NCBI RefSeq assembly: GCF_030053395.1
Contig: NZ_JASGBH010000002.1
Span: 158,625-222,624 of the forward strand
Direction: 5' to 3'
Length of the DNA: 64,000 nt
Origin: Limnohabitans lacus
Lineage (GTDB): Bacteria > Pseudomonadota > Gammaproteobacteria > Burkholderiales > Burkholderiaceae_C
Shown here one piece after another: positions 63,684 to 64,000 of the stretch (position 1 is the stretch's first letter; each line of letters opens with the position of its first letter). Both the position numbers and the translations under genes were made by a program. Under the pieces are notes generated by a model, which made no database searches, was not told the DNA's origin, and worked only from the letters and a program-made list of their open reading frames with translations.

Positions 63684-64000
63684 ATGCCCGCTCACAACGC
63701 CCAAACCCTCCAGCTCGCCCGCGAGACCCTCGACATCGAAGCCGCCGCCTTGCTCGGCCTGAAGGCCAAGCTGGACGAACGCTTTTTGAAGGCCGTGGAC
63801 ATGATGCTCGGCGTGCAAGGCCGCGTGGTCGTGACCGGCATGGGCAAGAGCGGCCACATCGGCCGCAAGATCGCCGCCACACTGGCGTCCACCGGCACAC
63901 CCGCCATGTTTGTGCACCCGGCCGAAGCCAGCCATGGCGACTTGGGCATGATCAAAACCGTGGACGTGGTACTGGGCATCTCCAACAGTGGCGAGAGCGA
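63684..64000 (+). CDS. kdsD: Arabinose-5-phosphate isomerase, N-terminal part (runs off window)
   Basis: The first 105 codons encode a SIS domain: GRVVVTGMGKSGHIGRKIAATLASTGTPAMFVHPAEASHGDLGMI and then the VLGISNSGES end. These match KdsD/KpsF, which isomerises ribulose 5-phosphate to arabinose 5-phosphate, the first step to KDO for lipopolysaccharide. The ATG at 63684 is the start. The C-terminal CBS domains lie outside the window. It is divergent from the antiporter gene. Confidence 0.93.
   Translation, partial: MPAHNAQTLQLARETLDIEAAALLGLKAKLDERFLKAVDMMLGVQGRVVVTGMGKSGHIGRKIAATLASTGTPAMFVHPAEASHGDLGMIKTVDVVLGISNSGES

Overview
The window is a GC-rich, densely coded chromosomal segment that contains the replication-origin neighbourhood dnaA-dnaN-gyrB / rpmH-rnpA-yidD-yidC-mnmE. 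Gene content points to a betaproteobacterium of the order Burkholderiales, most likely a Comamonadaceae freshwater relative such as Limnohabitans or Rhodoferax. The supporting evidence is a phasin, a Bug-type solute receptor, HAAT/Liv branched-chain transport genes, an AzlCD exporter, a long gyrB and protein sequences of that type. The genus is inference from memory of sequences, with no search made.

Layout. 1-16 kb is housekeeping: the start of pyruvate kinase, a fatty acid desaturase, phosphoglycerate kinase, an eptA-def-fmt-azlC-azlD block with a divergent PAP2 phosphatase, dprA, yajC-secD-secF, an RhtA-type exporter, a TonB receptor and an enoyl-CoA hydratase. 16.4-17.7 kb holds a phasin and an unknown protein. 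17.7-27.4 kb is a compact tad (Flp pilus) locus: flp-cpaA-cpaB-cpaC-lipoprotein-cpaE-tadA-tadB-tadC on the minus strand and tadE-tadG on the plus strand.

27.4-38.9 kb is an accessory region with defence and mobile-gene character. It has a DnaQ-type exonuclease coupled to a small antitoxin-like ORF, a decayed metallophosphoesterase copy, VapBC, an intact metallophosphoesterase that ends in a VapB tail, FitAB, an unknown gene beside an HNH endonuclease, an AT-rich OLD-like ATPase/Toprim gene, a 1287-residue methyltransferase-PLD-helicase-S24-like-DUF3427 fusion, and a HEPN-type Abi protein. The fusion protein with its neighbours is the best candidate here for an undescribed system. A probable small RNA lies between the Abi gene and gyrB.

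39.1-48.7 kb is the origin region. dnaA-dnaN-gyrB run to the left and rpmH-rnpA-yidD-yidC-mnmE to the right of an intergenic stretch with DnaA boxes. 48.9-60.9 kb is a co-directional transport and catabolism cluster: a GntR regulator, VOC protein, FAH-family hydrolase, quinone oxidoreductase, Bug receptor, AA_synth protein, second desaturase, SDR, a complete Liv ABC transporter, and a convergent cupin dioxygenase. It looks like uptake and breakdown of an organic, possibly aromatic, acid whose identity cannot be read from sequence. 61-64 kb returns to housekeeping: apt, a Kef-type K+/H+ antiporter and the start of kdsD.

I found no rRNA, tRNA, CRISPR array, insertion sequence or prophage. Most long ORFs opposite real genes are shadows of high GC content.
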